A stretch of DNA of 64,000 nucleotides, taken from Lachnospiraceae bacterium (GTDB taxonomy: Bacteria; Bacillota; Clostridia; Lachnospirales; Lachnospiraceae). The notes under the pieces were generated by a model, which was not told the origin of the DNA, did no database searches, and worked only from the letters and a program-made list of their open reading frames with translations. The first letter of the stretch is position 1. Each line of letters begins with the position of its first letter. The stretch covers positions 49,575 through 113,574 of the forward strand of contig BLLW01000001.1 in the NCBI GenBank assembly GCA_011959285.1, given 5' to 3'. This document shows positions 52,410 through 61,389 of this stretch, piece by piece. The translations under genes and the position numbers were made by a program.

Positions 52410-54075
52410 CATGACGAGGATGGTACCTTCACTCCGAGAGCCTCATATATTTTTGCCTGCTTATTGAGAAGTTCTCCAATCCTTAGGGAATGGTTTGCAT
52501 CTTCAAAGCACTCAATCACATCAAGCTCGTCAAGCAACTGATGCAGAGTATAGTTTTTATATAAATCTGATTTTTTCATCTTATGGTCAAGATGAGATAT
52601 CAGAATCAATGCAACAAACTCTGTAAAGATTTTACCATCAAGACCTTTTTCAGATGACACCAGAAGCCTCCGCATATTAAGTCGTTCTTTCAGATTACCA
52701 AAGGCTTTCTCTACAACATCTTTCATCCTGTACAGATGCAAGGCTGTAAAGGCATCCATTTTTTCATTGGTAATCAAAGCAAAGTAGCCAAAGTAACGAC
52801 GCGCCTCTTTGATGGCATCTTCTTTATAATAAACCTGACGTCCCCTCTTGGGGGTTGTCTTCACTTCAAAGAACTGGTCATAGGCCTTTTTATGGCTTTC
52901 AACATATTTGCCTTCTGACAGTTCTTTGCAAAGGCTGGCAATTCGTTTGTCAAATGCCTGCTCATCGTCAGCACCATTTTCAATGCTGTAATAGTAATGG
53001 ATGTACATCCGGCGTTTATCTTTGATGACATCACCTTTGTACGGACGCTCCTGGGTATGCTCCCACTGGGCGCTGACCGTATATCCATAGGTGTTGATGC
53101 TTTCGTCAAAATTTACAAACATCCGGATATCGTCATATACCTCATCAAGATGCTTCCTGATGAACTTTAATGACAGCTTTGTTCCTACAAGAAACTTGAT
53201 GTGGTCTCTGTATAAACCATTAATGTTATCTTCGGAATAGAAACCTCTGTCCATAACAAACTTGGTTTTGCCAAACCCAAGGATGTCCAGATCTTCCAGT
53301 AAATGTTTTACCGTTTTTGAATCTGGTATATTTCCTGCAAGCTTACGGTAATAAAATGGTAAGCCAGATTCTTCGCCAAACACCAGCAGGAGGTTCAGCT
53401 GCGGAAGTTGATCATCTTCCTTGTTTTTGCCATACTGGATCTGAGCAAGCGTTTCAGAGTAACTGGAAATGCTGGTACTGTCATAAGCCCAGTATTCATC
53501 TTCAACACGGCGTCTGCCCTGAAGCCGGAAGAGCTTATTTACCTGATCATCTGTTATTGAAGCAAATAATTCACTGCTTCTGGGTGAAGTTATACTTTCA
53601 CCATAAGGATGCTTATGGGTCAGATGCCATTTTTCAAAACGGTACAAAGGATTATTGTCCTCAAGTATCAGATAAAAGGCCACAGATAAAAGCTGTTTGT
53701 ATGTTTCGGGAAAACACTGTCTGAGATCTGCTGCAAGCCCAAGCTCATTAGCAAACTCATTCAGAAGATATGTTGCTCCATAATACAGATGTCTGGTTTC
53801 GACAAAAGGCTTTGGCCCTGTTTTTGCAGGCTTTCCACTTGCTGATTTAGAACCTTTTTTCGCCCTGCCTCTTGTTGGAACAATGTCACCAGTCTCAGGG
53901 TCAATCTTACCTACACATATGCGTTTTGAACGGGACTGCCGCTTTTCCTTGTCCCAGTAATAAGTTGTGTCATAAGCATATGTAATGCCTGTGCGTTTAT
54001 CAGTTTGAGTAACTATCGACATACAATCACCTCGTCATGTTTATGCCTCCATCATAAAACATGACGATGAGTTAA
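52403..54075 (-). mobile_element. IS1634-type insertion sequence
   Basis: Contains one transposase gene on the minus strand. GAGTTAA occurs at both edges (52403-52409 and 54069-54075) and may be the target duplication. CATGACGA occurs just inside both ends, and an AACATGACGAGG / CCTCGTCATGTT inverted pair lies at 52408-52419 and 54030-54041. A hairpin (CTCGTCATGTTTATG against CATAAAACATGACGATGAG) fills the right end. The exact inverted repeats are not clear, so the ends are approximate to about 40 bases. Confidence 0.65.
52406..54022 (-). CDS. IS1634-family DDE transposase
   Basis: 538 residues, full length and apparently intact. Features typical of this IS4-like group: an N-terminal region that repeats Y-x-Y-D-T-T-Y-Y-W-D, an RYFGYFALITNEKMDA strand with the Y-F-G-F/Y-F block, and a late FGNLKERLNMRRL that includes the Y-(2)-R-(3)-E-(6)-K type acidic region of the catalytic core. 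FVMDRGFYSEDNI carries a catalytic aspartate. The ATG stands near the right end of the element, and the stop lies within the left boundary. Transposition could still occur. Confidence 0.85.
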   Translation of the reverse strand: MSIVTQTDKRTGITYAYDTTYYWDKEKRQSRSKRICVGKIDPETGDIVPTRGRAKKGSKSASGKPAKTGPKPFVETRHLYYGATYLLNEFANELGLAADLRQCFPETYKQLLSVAFYLILEDNNPLYRFEKWHLTHKHPYGESITSPRSSELFASITDDQVNKLFRLQGRRRVEDEYWAYDSTSISSYSETLAQIQYGKNKEDDQLPQLNLLLVFGEESGLPFYYRKLAGNIPDSKTVKHLLEDLDILGFGKTKFVMDRGFYSEDNINGLYRDHIKFLVGTKLSLKFIRKHLDEVYDDIRMFVNFDESINTYGYTVSAQWEHTQERPYKGDVIKDKRRMYIHYYYSIENGADDEQAFDKRIASLCKELSEGKYVESHKKAYDQFFEVKTTPKRGRQVYYKEDAIKEARRYFGYFALITNEKMDAFTALHLYRMKDVVEKAFGNLKERLNMRRLLVSSEKGLDGKIFTEFVALILISHLDHKMKKSDLYKNYTLHQLLDELDVIECFEDANHSLRIGELLNKQAKIYEALGVKVPSSSC

Positions 54076-54805
54076 TCAAGTGCAAAATGGTGGTTTTGTC
54101 AATAAAATTCAGGGGGTTCGGCTAAGTGTGGCGAAAATTCATCGTCACGTTTTCGAGAATCCGGGATATTTGCCCGCAATATATGAAAATGATGAAGGAT
54201 ATGTACGAAAGGTGCTTATAAGAAGTGGGGAAGAAGATTATCTTTATAATGGACCGTTTAAATTTATTGATGAAAATGAAAATTTGATTGATGTGTCCAC
54301 AGTGAAAAGATACATTGTAGATGAAGGGGACTATATATATTATAATTTTATAGGAAATGTCAAGTGTATTAGAGCGCCATTACTGCTGGGAGCAGCAGTA
54401 GACACAATTTGGTTTTATACAGATGCATATAATGCAGATGCTTATGCCTATAAAGGATTGTCCATTAAAGAAGAATGGGGATCGTGGACGGATGGCAAGG
54501 AGTTGAAAATATATTTTTTAGTAGATACGGATGCACCATTAATTAATGCGAAAATAAATGTGAGCAATGCGTTTTATCATCCACAGAGGGTAACTATTCT
54601 TGTAAATGGTTCTGAAGTTTATCAGGAAGTGGTAGAAGGTGCACAGAATATAGAATTTGCATTTGAAAATTCCAAAACTCATATTATTTGTCTGACAATG
54701 CTACTTCCTGATGCTGTTGCTCCATCGGAAGTCATGGATTCTAATGATTCACGCGTATTAGGGCTGGGATTGCAGACAATGACGGTGTCAGAAGCAGGCA
54801 AATAG
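54071..54805 (+). pseudogene. C-terminal fragment of a glycan protein with sandwich module, left end cut by the IS
   Basis: An open frame of about 244 codons that begins at the right edge of the insertion sequence, with only a GTG at 54080 as a possible start and no Shine-Dalgarno. IYENDEGYVRKVLIR near residue 33 is followed by a beta-rich region, then the sandwich module (GLSIKEEWGSWTDGKELKI, a VTILVNGSEVYQEVV strand and a late RVLGLGLQTM). It is probably the missing C-terminus of the 51015 membrane protein. Simple removal of the element with one GAGTTAA copy does not restore the frame, so a flanking deletion or a second parent gene must also be involved. Confidence 0.6.
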
Positions 54806-54811
54806 TTATAG

Positions 54812-54853
54812 AAGGTCTTCCATGATAAAATGAAATCATGGAAGATCTTTTTT
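54812..54853 (+). terminator. Terminator ending the glycan locus
   Basis: A 15-base stem with one wobble pair (54812-54826 with 54835-54849), an 8-base loop and TTTTTT. Lies between convergent transcripts and may serve both. Confidence 0.85.
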
Positions 54854-54863
54854 CACAGTCGCC

Positions 54864-56237
54864 TTAAAACCTGAAATAGAGGAAGGGGCTAAAGCCTTTA
54901 CCTACAAGCCATAAGATAGAAATAATAAACATGAAAATGATTATGCTGTCAAGTACTGCCTTATTACATTTCTTCTCTATACGACTAAAAATGGGCATTG
55001 CAAATAGTATGCCTGTAATCATGAAAAAAATCAGTTCGAGATTAAAATACTGTCTTGCTAAATTCCAATTGTCTTCATTAAACACAAACAATCCTTTTAT
55101 GTAGCGGAATGCACTTGTGATACTTTCCGCCCTGAAAAAAATCCAGCCAATATAGACAACTATCAGAGTATATATACGCTGAAGAAATACCGGTATTCTT
55201 TTTAAGATATTTCCAAAGAAAGTCCGCTCCAACAAAAGAAATATTCCATAATAAAGTCCCCAAAAGACAAAATTCCAACTAGCGCCATGCCAGATGCCTG
55301 TTAATGCAAAAACAATCAGTAAGTTCCGATTTGTTTTCAACTTGCTGCATCGGCTTCCTCCTAATGGAATGTACACATAATCTCTAAACCATATCGACAA
55401 TGAAATGTGCCATCTTCGCCAAAACTCTTTTATGGATTTAGATATATATGGGAAATTAAAGTTCTCCATAAAATCAAATCCAAACATTTTACCCATTCCA
55501 ATCGCCATATCAGAATATCCGCTGAAGTCATAATAGATTTGCAGCATATAAGCAGCACCGCCGATCCAGGCAAGAACTCCCGATATATTTTGCATGCCAT
55601 AGGCCAAATCAGCCGCCTGCGCAACTGTATCGGCAATCAAAACTTTTTTTGTAAATCCAAGCATAAACCTTTTTATTCCGGCATATGTTTGATCTAAAGT
55701 TATTTCTCTTTTACTTAATTGTTCCTCAATATCGATATACCGCACGATAGGTCCTGCAATTAACTGCGGAAAAAACGAGATATACAAACCTAGTTTCAAT
55801 ATATTCTTCTGTGCTTTAACATTTTCTTTATATACATCAATAATGTATGATAAAATCTGAAATGTAAAAAAAGAAATACCGATCGGCAAAGCGATTTCAC
55901 TTATAACGATATTTGTCTTAAAAACAGAATTTACATTATTAATAATAAAATTTGTATATTTGAAAGCAATCAATACCCCAATGTCAAGAATAACTGCCAA
56001 TGATAATAAAGATTTTCTTATAACAATATTTTCATATCTGTCAATCATTATTCCCAAAATATAATTGACTATAATGGAAAATAACATAATAATAACATAT
56101 TTAGGTTCCCCCCATGAATAAAATATTATGGAAGAGAGTAGCAGCCATATATTTTTAACTTTATTATTGCTGAAATAATAACCTAAAAGTACAACTGGCA
56201 AAAAAATAAACAGAAACAAAGATGAACTAAAGACCAT
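54864..56237 (-). CDS. MBOAT-family membrane O-acyltransferase (second)
   Basis: 457 residues, about ten membrane helices. FLPVVLLGYYFSNNKVK at the start, LPIGISFFTFQILSYIIDVY, FFPQLIAGPIVRY, FWRRWHISLSIWFRDYVYI, and the catalytic histidine in LTGIWHGASW. It is about 40 residues shorter than the 25715 homologue and clearly related. Its ATG overlaps the stop of the upstream SGNH gene (TAATG on the minus strand), so the two are coupled. It probably delivers acyl groups for the SGNH partner to attach to the surface glycan. Confidence 0.92.
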   Translation of the reverse strand: MVFSSSLFLFIFLPVVLLGYYFSNNKVKNIWLLLSSIIFYSWGEPKYVIIMLFSIIVNYILGIMIDRYENIVIRKSLLSLAVILDIGVLIAFKYTNFIINNVNSVFKTNIVISEIALPIGISFFTFQILSYIIDVYKENVKAQKNILKLGLYISFFPQLIAGPIVRYIDIEEQLSKREITLDQTYAGIKRFMLGFTKKVLIADTVAQAADLAYGMQNISGVLAWIGGAAYMLQIYYDFSGYSDMAIGMGKMFGFDFMENFNFPYISKSIKEFWRRWHISLSIWFRDYVYIPLGGSRCSKLKTNRNLLIVFALTGIWHGASWNFVFWGLYYGIFLLLERTFFGNILKRIPVFLQRIYTLIVVYIGWIFFRAESITSAFRYIKGLFVFNEDNWNLARQYFNLELIFFMITGILFAMPIFSRIEKKCNKAVLDSIIIFMFIISILWLVGKGFSPFLYFRF

Positions 56238-57868
56238 TAGCGCACCTCCCCTACATAGTTTAACCTTATTGACAAACTCCGTTGATCTTCATTCATGCCA
56301 TAATCAATTGGACGGAAGGAAGAGGGCATATATATCTCTATTTCCCAATCCTGTGTTTCATTTGACACTTTTGTTAATTCATCTTTGTCAATCAAAATCG
56401 AATAACTGCCTGGATTACATGCTATTTCTTGTATTTTATGACCATTAATATATAATGAACCTTTTACTGACTCTTCGTCGGAACATATTTGCGCTGGTAT
56501 TTCACAGTCAATTTCCAATCCCTTTTGTGCAATAAGAGGATTTGTCAGTTGTATGTATGTATATTTTCCGCTCCATGCATATGTACTATTCTCGTATGGA
56601 TAAATACCACATAACTTATATTGATTGCTATAATAATCATCTTTAAAATCCAGATTGGCAAGTCCTTCTTGAGAGATTGGTATATATGAGTCTAAAAATG
56701 TATTTAAATATTCAACAAATCCGTTATAATACGCATATGCGCCAACTCTGTTCTCATTCATTTCAATAACGATCACATCTGTGTTGTCTAGTAACTTTTG
56801 CAGAGCCAGATTATTCCAATCATGATTGATATAGGTTTCTACATTTCCGTCAGCATTAATTAACGCATTATCATAATTAATATATTGAACGGATGGTGAA
56901 ATATGATTGTTGATCAACATGTTTCTTAAGCCTTCTGCAAAGCTGCCTCCCTGAATAAGTACTCTGCAGTTTTCGTACTGCTCAGGTATAGCCAGTGTTT
57001 CGTCATATTGATAATATGTTTCATGAGAACGTTCCCATATGTTCAAAAGATTCCATACATCTGTGTCTCTCCAATATGGTACGCTGGATTCACGTAAATC
57101 GCCTAATTCTACGTATTTATTATTTTCTCCAAATTTCTTTATAACTTCACTACATACAATTTGTTCTATTGGTCTCGACCAATGAACGCCAGAGTGATAA
57201 AAAATAGGAAAATTTTCTTTGTTTTCATCTGCAATCTTTCGTCCGCTGACATAATTTATGTCTGAATCCTCAACTGCGTACTCAAAAACATCAATTGCCC
57301 GCGTCCCCATTTCACCATATTTAAAATTTTCTGGAATATCTTCATACGTATACTCGGATTTATTTGGGGTTGTTAGAAAAATCACCTTCTTATTCAGTTG
57401 TACTAATTTTTCTGAGACTTCTTCCAGTAAGCTTACATAATGTTCTATTTGTGCTTGGCTTTCTTCTGTGTCAAATCCATTAAACTGATCCAGAAGCAAG
57501 TACTCGGCTATATACTGATATTCGTAAATATTCTTATTCTTTCCCACAATCAAATCTGTGCCGATGTATTCTCGATTGGCAGGATGATTTGTCTTAAAGG
57601 CAGAAAATCTAATTTGATTATAGGTTCTGGTTAAAATGCCGTGCATTGCAAAATCAGAATTCCAAGCATTTTCAAATTCATTTTGAAAACTTCTATCTCT
57701 ATACTTTTCAAAATTGAAATTTGGATATGTGTGTAAAACCCCAGAATTATCCTCCAAATCAACATCAAAATTCTTTTGTGCCCAATCACCAAGAACGGTC
57801 AATGTTAAAGGGGAAATAATAATACAGAAAAATATTATAATCAGTATTTTTTCATTTATCTTCTGCAT
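56237..57868 (-). CDS. AlgX/DHHW-type SGNH acyl-transfer partner with C-terminal sandwich module
   Basis: About 543 residues. ATGs at 57874 and 57868; GAGGT is eight bases before the second. One N-terminal signal-anchor helix (ILIIIFFCIIISPLTLTVL) precedes an extracellular AlgX/AlgJ-like domain: RTYNQIRFSAFKTNHP, GTDLIVGKNKNIYE, FYHSGVHWSRP with the DHHW-like block in the form S-G-V-H-W, and VLIQGGSFAEGL with the nucleophile serine region. The last 130 residues are the sandwich module (CGIYPYENSTYAWSGKYTYI, a GSLYINGHKIQEIA strand). It transfers the acyl group provided by the adjacent MBOAT. Confidence 0.8.
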   Translation of the reverse strand: MQKINEKILIIIFFCIIISPLTLTVLGDWAQKNFDVDLEDNSGVLHTYPNFNFEKYRDRSFQNEFENAWNSDFAMHGILTRTYNQIRFSAFKTNHPANREYIGTDLIVGKNKNIYEYQYIAEYLLLDQFNGFDTEESQAQIEHYVSLLEEVSEKLVQLNKKVIFLTTPNKSEYTYEDIPENFKYGEMGTRAIDVFEYAVEDSDINYVSGRKIADENKENFPIFYHSGVHWSRPIEQIVCSEVIKKFGENNKYVELGDLRESSVPYWRDTDVWNLLNIWERSHETYYQYDETLAIPEQYENCRVLIQGGSFAEGLRNMLINNHISPSVQYINYDNALINADGNVETYINHDWNNLALQKLLDNTDVIVIEMNENRVGAYAYYNGFVEYLNTFLDSYIPISQEGLANLDFKDDYYSNQYKLCGIYPYENSTYAWSGKYTYIQLTNPLIAQKGLEIDCEIPAQICSDEESVKGSLYINGHKIQEIACNPGSYSILIDKDELTKVSNETQDWEIEIYMPSSFRPIDYGMNEDQRSLSIRLNYVGEVR

Positions 57869-57922
57869 TCCCATTACCTCATTTTTTCACAGGACTATCC
57901 GCTATTGGAAAGTAGATTGCTC

Positions 57923-57937
57923 TAAGCATATTGCTTA
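57923..57937. promoter_or_regulatory. Small dyad in the leader of the acyltransferase unit
   Basis: TAAGCA-TAT-TGCTTA is a perfect 6-base inverted repeat about 55 bases before the gene. It lies downstream of the promoter at 58054-58082, so it would be in the mRNA leader. The function is unknown. Apart from this dyad, two promoters and one gene remnant, I see nothing in the 540 bases between 57869 and 58410. Confidence 0.35.
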
Positions 57938-58053
57938 AGCGTCAGGAAGTCGTACGAACGTAGAATTATAATTGAAGATGTTTTCGCTGACTTTTAAGAT
58001 TTGCGAAAGCAATTGAAAAGATAATCTATAAAATAAAAAAACGGACTTAATAA

Positions 58054-58082
58054 ATCATACTATATCTTATTTTAAAAATCAA
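58054..58082 (-). promoter_or_regulatory. Sigma-A promoter of the leftward SGNH-MBOAT unit
   Basis: On the minus strand: TTGATT (58082-58077), 17-base spacer, TATGAT (58059-58054). Leader of about 170 bases. Confidence 0.6.
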
Positions 58083-58181
58083 TTGTAAATTGATGGTTTT
58101 ATTCAAGCAGCCATAGTTTGATAAATAAGGAATGGAAAGTAAGTTTTGTTTTCTTAAAATATTACAGATTCATATTCTTGA

Positions 58182-58292
58182 ACCATTATTTGCGGTGTTT
58201 ATAACAATGCTCAGGATGTGTCGATTTATGTAAATGACGTAGAAGTATTATCTTGGGATGACTATACTGGCGGGTTGCTTAAATTCAATTAA
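58182..58292 (+). pseudogene. Decayed end of a sandwich-module gene
   Basis: A 36-codon open fragment from just after a stop at 58179 to TAA at 58290. Its translation includes DVSIYVNDVEVLSWDDYTGG, which matches the YVND/VNGSEV edge strand and following acidic turn of the recurrent sandwich module (compare VTILVNGSEVYQEVV in the 54071 fragment). There is no start codon or binding site. It is a relic showing that the glycan locus, or a related one, once extended here. Confidence 0.5.
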
Positions 58293-58326
58293 AGTTATTG
58301 TCCGATGCTGAAAGGAGCAGAAATGA

Positions 58327-58355
58327 TTGTTAAAAAGTTAGTTGTATGGTAGAAT
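58327..58355 (+). promoter_or_regulatory. Promoter of the phosphoribosyltransferase-phosphatase unit
   Basis: TTGTTA (58327-58332), 17-base spacer, TAGAAT (58350-58355) with a TG extension. A start near 58362 excludes the in-frame TTG at 58342 as the translation start. Confidence 0.65.
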
Positions 58356-58410
58356 AAGTTACATTTTAGGAAATAAATTAGGGTGTAAAAGTGTAGGGGA
58401 TTTACATAAG

Positions 58411-59010
58411 ATGAGTATTATAAGTGAATTAGTTAGTGTTGTTGGCACTACGTTTGGAGTATGGGGCGTGGTGCTGGCTATAAACAGTAATAGAAAAAGC
58501 AGAAAGCTGAAGGCAGTTACTTGGTCAGATATTCATTCGGCTACAAAGTTTTTTTGGAAAAAGTTAAAAAAGAAAAACTTTAAACCAGATTATATAATTA
58601 CGCCAGGACAAAAGGGAGGCATTATCGCCCAACTGATTAAAGATTTTTACGATGATGAAATTCCAATTCTTTCAGGTTTTTTGGAAGCAAATCAATCAGG
58701 GGCTGCTAGCGATGAAAACGATTTAATAGTATCAACGACGAAATGGAATGTACATATGCCGATTTCTATAGGAAAATTTGAGAAAAAAGAAGAAATCAGG
58801 CTGCTTATAGTTGATGATTTTGCAATGTCAGGCGATTTTTTACATTCATTTAAAAACAGGCTTGTGGAACTTGGGTATTCAGGGGATAATATTTGTTCTT
58901 GCATTGTAGCTGTGACAAAGGTGGCGTTGGATGCAAATAAGGGACCAGACTTTTACTGGAAGGTAGTAGATGACAAAGAGTTTAATTTCCCGTGGGGAAA
59001 AGCAGAGTAG
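58411..59010 (+). CDS. Membrane-anchored phosphoribosyltransferase-fold protein
   Basis: 199 residues from the ATG at 58411 (AGGGGA ten bases upstream). An N-terminal hydrophobic helix (ISELVSVVGTTFGVWGVVLA) is followed by a cytoplasmic type I PRTase-like fold: DYIITPGQKGGIIAQLI as the pyrophosphate loop region, and IRLLIVDDFAMSGDFL as the PRPP-binding loop (normally VDDxxxTG, here with Ser for Thr). The substrate base is unknown. It overlaps the regulatory region of the next gene and is almost certainly co-expressed with the IMPase-family gene. The membrane anchor is unusual for PRTases. Confidence 0.68.
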   Translation: MSIISELVSVVGTTFGVWGVVLAINSNRKSRKLKAVTWSDIHSATKFFWKKLKKKNFKPDYIITPGQKGGIIAQLIKDFYDDEIPILSGFLEANQSGAASDENDLIVSTTKWNVHMPISIGKFEKKEEIRLLIVDDFAMSGDFLHSFKNRLVELGYSGDNICSCIVAVTKVALDANKGPDFYWKVVDDKEFNFPWGKAE

Positions 59011-59024
59011 GAGATGCTGTTTTA

Positions 59025-59828
59025 ATGACGATAAAGAACATTTTTAAGGATAATATGTTATTATACTCAGTTTACGCATTATTAGTAAATGTAAATAAAA
59101 GTGTTTCGCATAGTAAAAATATTATTGCAAAGGAAAAGAATATCGCGGATTTTGTGACCAATATCGATTTTCGAGTAGAGCAGATGCTGGTGAGTGGTTT
59201 AAGGGAAATTGCGGATATTCCATGCCTTACAGAAGAATCAAATCAATATATTGATGGTTCCAGCTACTGGGTAATTGATCCAGTGGACGGTACGACAAAT
59301 TTGATTCATGAATATCCAAGCTTTTGTGTTTCTGTGGCTAAAGTGGAAAATGGGGTTACAGAATATGGATTTGTCTATAATCTTTTCAGCAAAGAGCTCT
59401 TTATTGGCATTAGAAGCCAGGGCGCATATTTGATTAATACAAGAAGTGCACGAGCAAAGGCGATTCAAGTATCTGACGTATATTGCCTTTCAGATAGCCT
59501 GATTGGCTTTGGATGCCCATATGATAAAACGAAGACGGATAAAATTTTTGAGGTTACGAATAAGATTTTGAAAAATTGTCATGATGTGAAACGCAATGGT
59601 CCAGCTTCGCTGGACATTTGCTATGTTGCCAGTGGGCGAATCGATGCATATTATGAACTTGATTTGAAGGAATGGGATTATAAAGCAGGAAAACTGATTC
59701 TCGAAGCGGCGGGAGGAAGAATTACAGATTGGAACGGGGAAAACATTCAACAGAACACAAATAATGTTGCTGCATCAAACAATAAAATTCATGAGCAGTT
59801 GCTTAAATACCTTGGAAATATAGATTAA
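59025..59828 (+). CDS. Inositol-monophosphatase-family phosphatase
   Basis: 267 residues from the ATG at 59025 (AGGAG 12 bases upstream, overlapping the previous stop; an in-frame GTG at 58992 lies inside the previous gene). The metal-binding motifs are all present: TEES, WVIDPVDGTTNLIH and LKEWDYKAGKLILEAAGG. Members hydrolyse inositol phosphates, 3'-phosphoadenosine-type nucleotides or fructose bisphosphate. The pairing with a PRTase-fold gene favours a sugar- or nucleotide-phosphate substrate, but this is inference. Confidence 0.82.
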   Translation: MTIKNIFKDNMLLYSVYALLVNVNKSVSHSKNIIAKEKNIADFVTNIDFRVEQMLVSGLREIADIPCLTEESNQYIDGSSYWVIDPVDGTTNLIHEYPSFCVSVAKVENGVTEYGFVYNLFSKELFIGIRSQGAYLINTRSARAKAIQVSDVYCLSDSLIGFGCPYDKTKTDKIFEVTNKILKNCHDVKRNGPASLDICYVASGRIDAYYELDLKEWDYKAGKLILEAAGGRITDWNGENIQQNTNNVAASNNKIHEQLLKYLGNID

Positions 59829-59887
59829 GGGGAAACTTGCCATTAAGTATTTAACGCATGGAACGCTGTGGGAAGGAGCGTATGTAC

Positions 59888-61214
59888 ATGGGGATGTATT
59901 TAAACAGCAGAGCGCCAAAGGGATGTAAAAGTTACAGCCAGTATATCACCCGGATTGAGAATGGAATCATGGATGATTTGATTGCCATTTATGAAAATTG
60001 TGGATTAAGCAAAGACGATTCTGCGTGGGATGCTTTACAGAAAATCTATGAACAGACGGATGGCAAGTTTATGTTTGTGCTGGATGAATGGGATGCTGTT
60101 TTTCATATGCCGTTTATCTCCAGAGAGGATCAGCAGGAATATCTTTTGTTTTTGAAATGGCTGCTTAAAGACCAGCCTTATATAGTGTTTGCGTATATGA
60201 CAGGGGTTCTTCCCATTGCGAAATACTCCAGCGGTTCTGAACAGAATATGATATGGTATCATCAGAGAAATTCAGTGAATATTTTGGCTTTTCCGATGCG
60301 GAAGTAGATAATCTTTATAAGGCTTATCAAAGAAAAGAACCGATTGCTAAATTCAGCCGTGAGGAATTGCGCCTTTGGTATGATGGTTATTATACTGCAA
60401 CAGGGCGTCGGCTTTACAATCCGCGTTCGGTCGTTTTGGCGCTGACAGACAACCAGCTGCGAAATTATTGGACCAGTTCCGGACCGTATGACGGGTTGTT
60501 TTATTGTGTTCGAAATAACATTAAGAACATAAGGGATGATCTGGTGCTTTTGGTATCAGGAGAGAGGGTGACTACAGAGATAGGGCAATTCTCAGCATCT
60601 TCAATGGAAATTCATTCCAGGGAGCAGATTTATTCTGCAATGGTAATTTATGGGCTTCTGACATATGATGGCGGAGCCGTTCTGATTCCAAATAAGGAAT
60701 TAATGGATAAGTTTAATGAGCTGCTGTAGAATCTTTGGGATATGTCTATAACCTTGCCAAGAAATCAGAGCAAATGCTTCAGGCGACGAAGAACGGAGAC
60801 ACAAAAAGAATGAAAGAAATTCTTCAGTTTGCCCACGATACAGAGGCGCCCGTTTTGGCATATAACAACGAAGTTGAGTTATCTTCTATCATAAATCTGT
60901 GTTATCTTTCTGCACGCAATAGATATTGGGTTGAACGTGAAGAGAAAGCCGGAAAAGGATTTGTAGATTTCATTTTTTATTCTAAGCAAAAAAATGAAGA
61001 CGGTATGATTCTTGAACTGAAAGTTGACAGTACGCCGGAAGATGCCATTGCTCAAATTAAGGAGAAAAATTATGCTCTCTGCTTTAAAGGAAAATTGGGC
61101 GAAGAACCGAGACATACCGGACGGATACTGGCGGTAGATATTAGTTATAGTAAAAGGACAAAACAACACAGGTGTAAAGTAGAGATATTGGACAACGGGG
61201 ACAATATAAATTGA
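59888..61214 (+). pseudogene. Degraded AAA-ATPase-like / PD-(D/E)XK nuclease (DUF1703 type)
   Basis: Three consecutive frames together read as one member of the AAA-ATPase-like plus PDDEXK_9 family common in clostridia. Piece 1 (to 60307) starts MGMYLN like the family but then jumps to the region before KFMFVLDEWDAVF, so the Walker A part (about 100 residues) is deleted. A frameshift near 60255 leads to piece 2 (SSEKFSEYFGFSDAEVDNLY, then WYDGYYTATGRRLYNPRSVV). A second shift near 60727 leads to piece 3 with the nuclease (GFVDFIFYSKQ then ILELKVD). It is certainly non-functional as a whole. Confidence 0.85.
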
Positions 61215-61314
61215 CAAGGAGAATATATTGTTGTAAGGTGAAAAGAAAGATACAAGATATAGAAACAAAGAAACAAAGTAAATGGGGAAAGTCCGTTTTA
61301 TAGTACACATAAGA

Positions 61315-61323
61315 TGATATAAT
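61315..61323 (+). promoter_or_regulatory. Extended -10 promoter before the dCTP-deaminase-fold gene
   Basis: TG-A-TATAAT (TATAAT at 61318-61323) with a weak -35. Start near 61330, about 60 bases before the ATG. Confidence 0.55.
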
Positions 61324-61389
61324 TTAGTATAGGCATGGAGGTAACGTTGTGTAAAGGAGATAAGCGGATAAGTGAAGGGAGAAGGCTAC

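Noticed and set aside
52403..54075. GAGTTAA as a proven target-site duplication
   Set aside because: The motif flanks the element, but the inverted repeats next to it do not match well and the gene frame is not restored. It is kept only as a candidate.
58342..58410. TTG start for the phosphoribosyltransferase-fold gene
   Set aside because: It lies inside the promoter at 58327-58355. The ATG at 58411 has a proper binding site.
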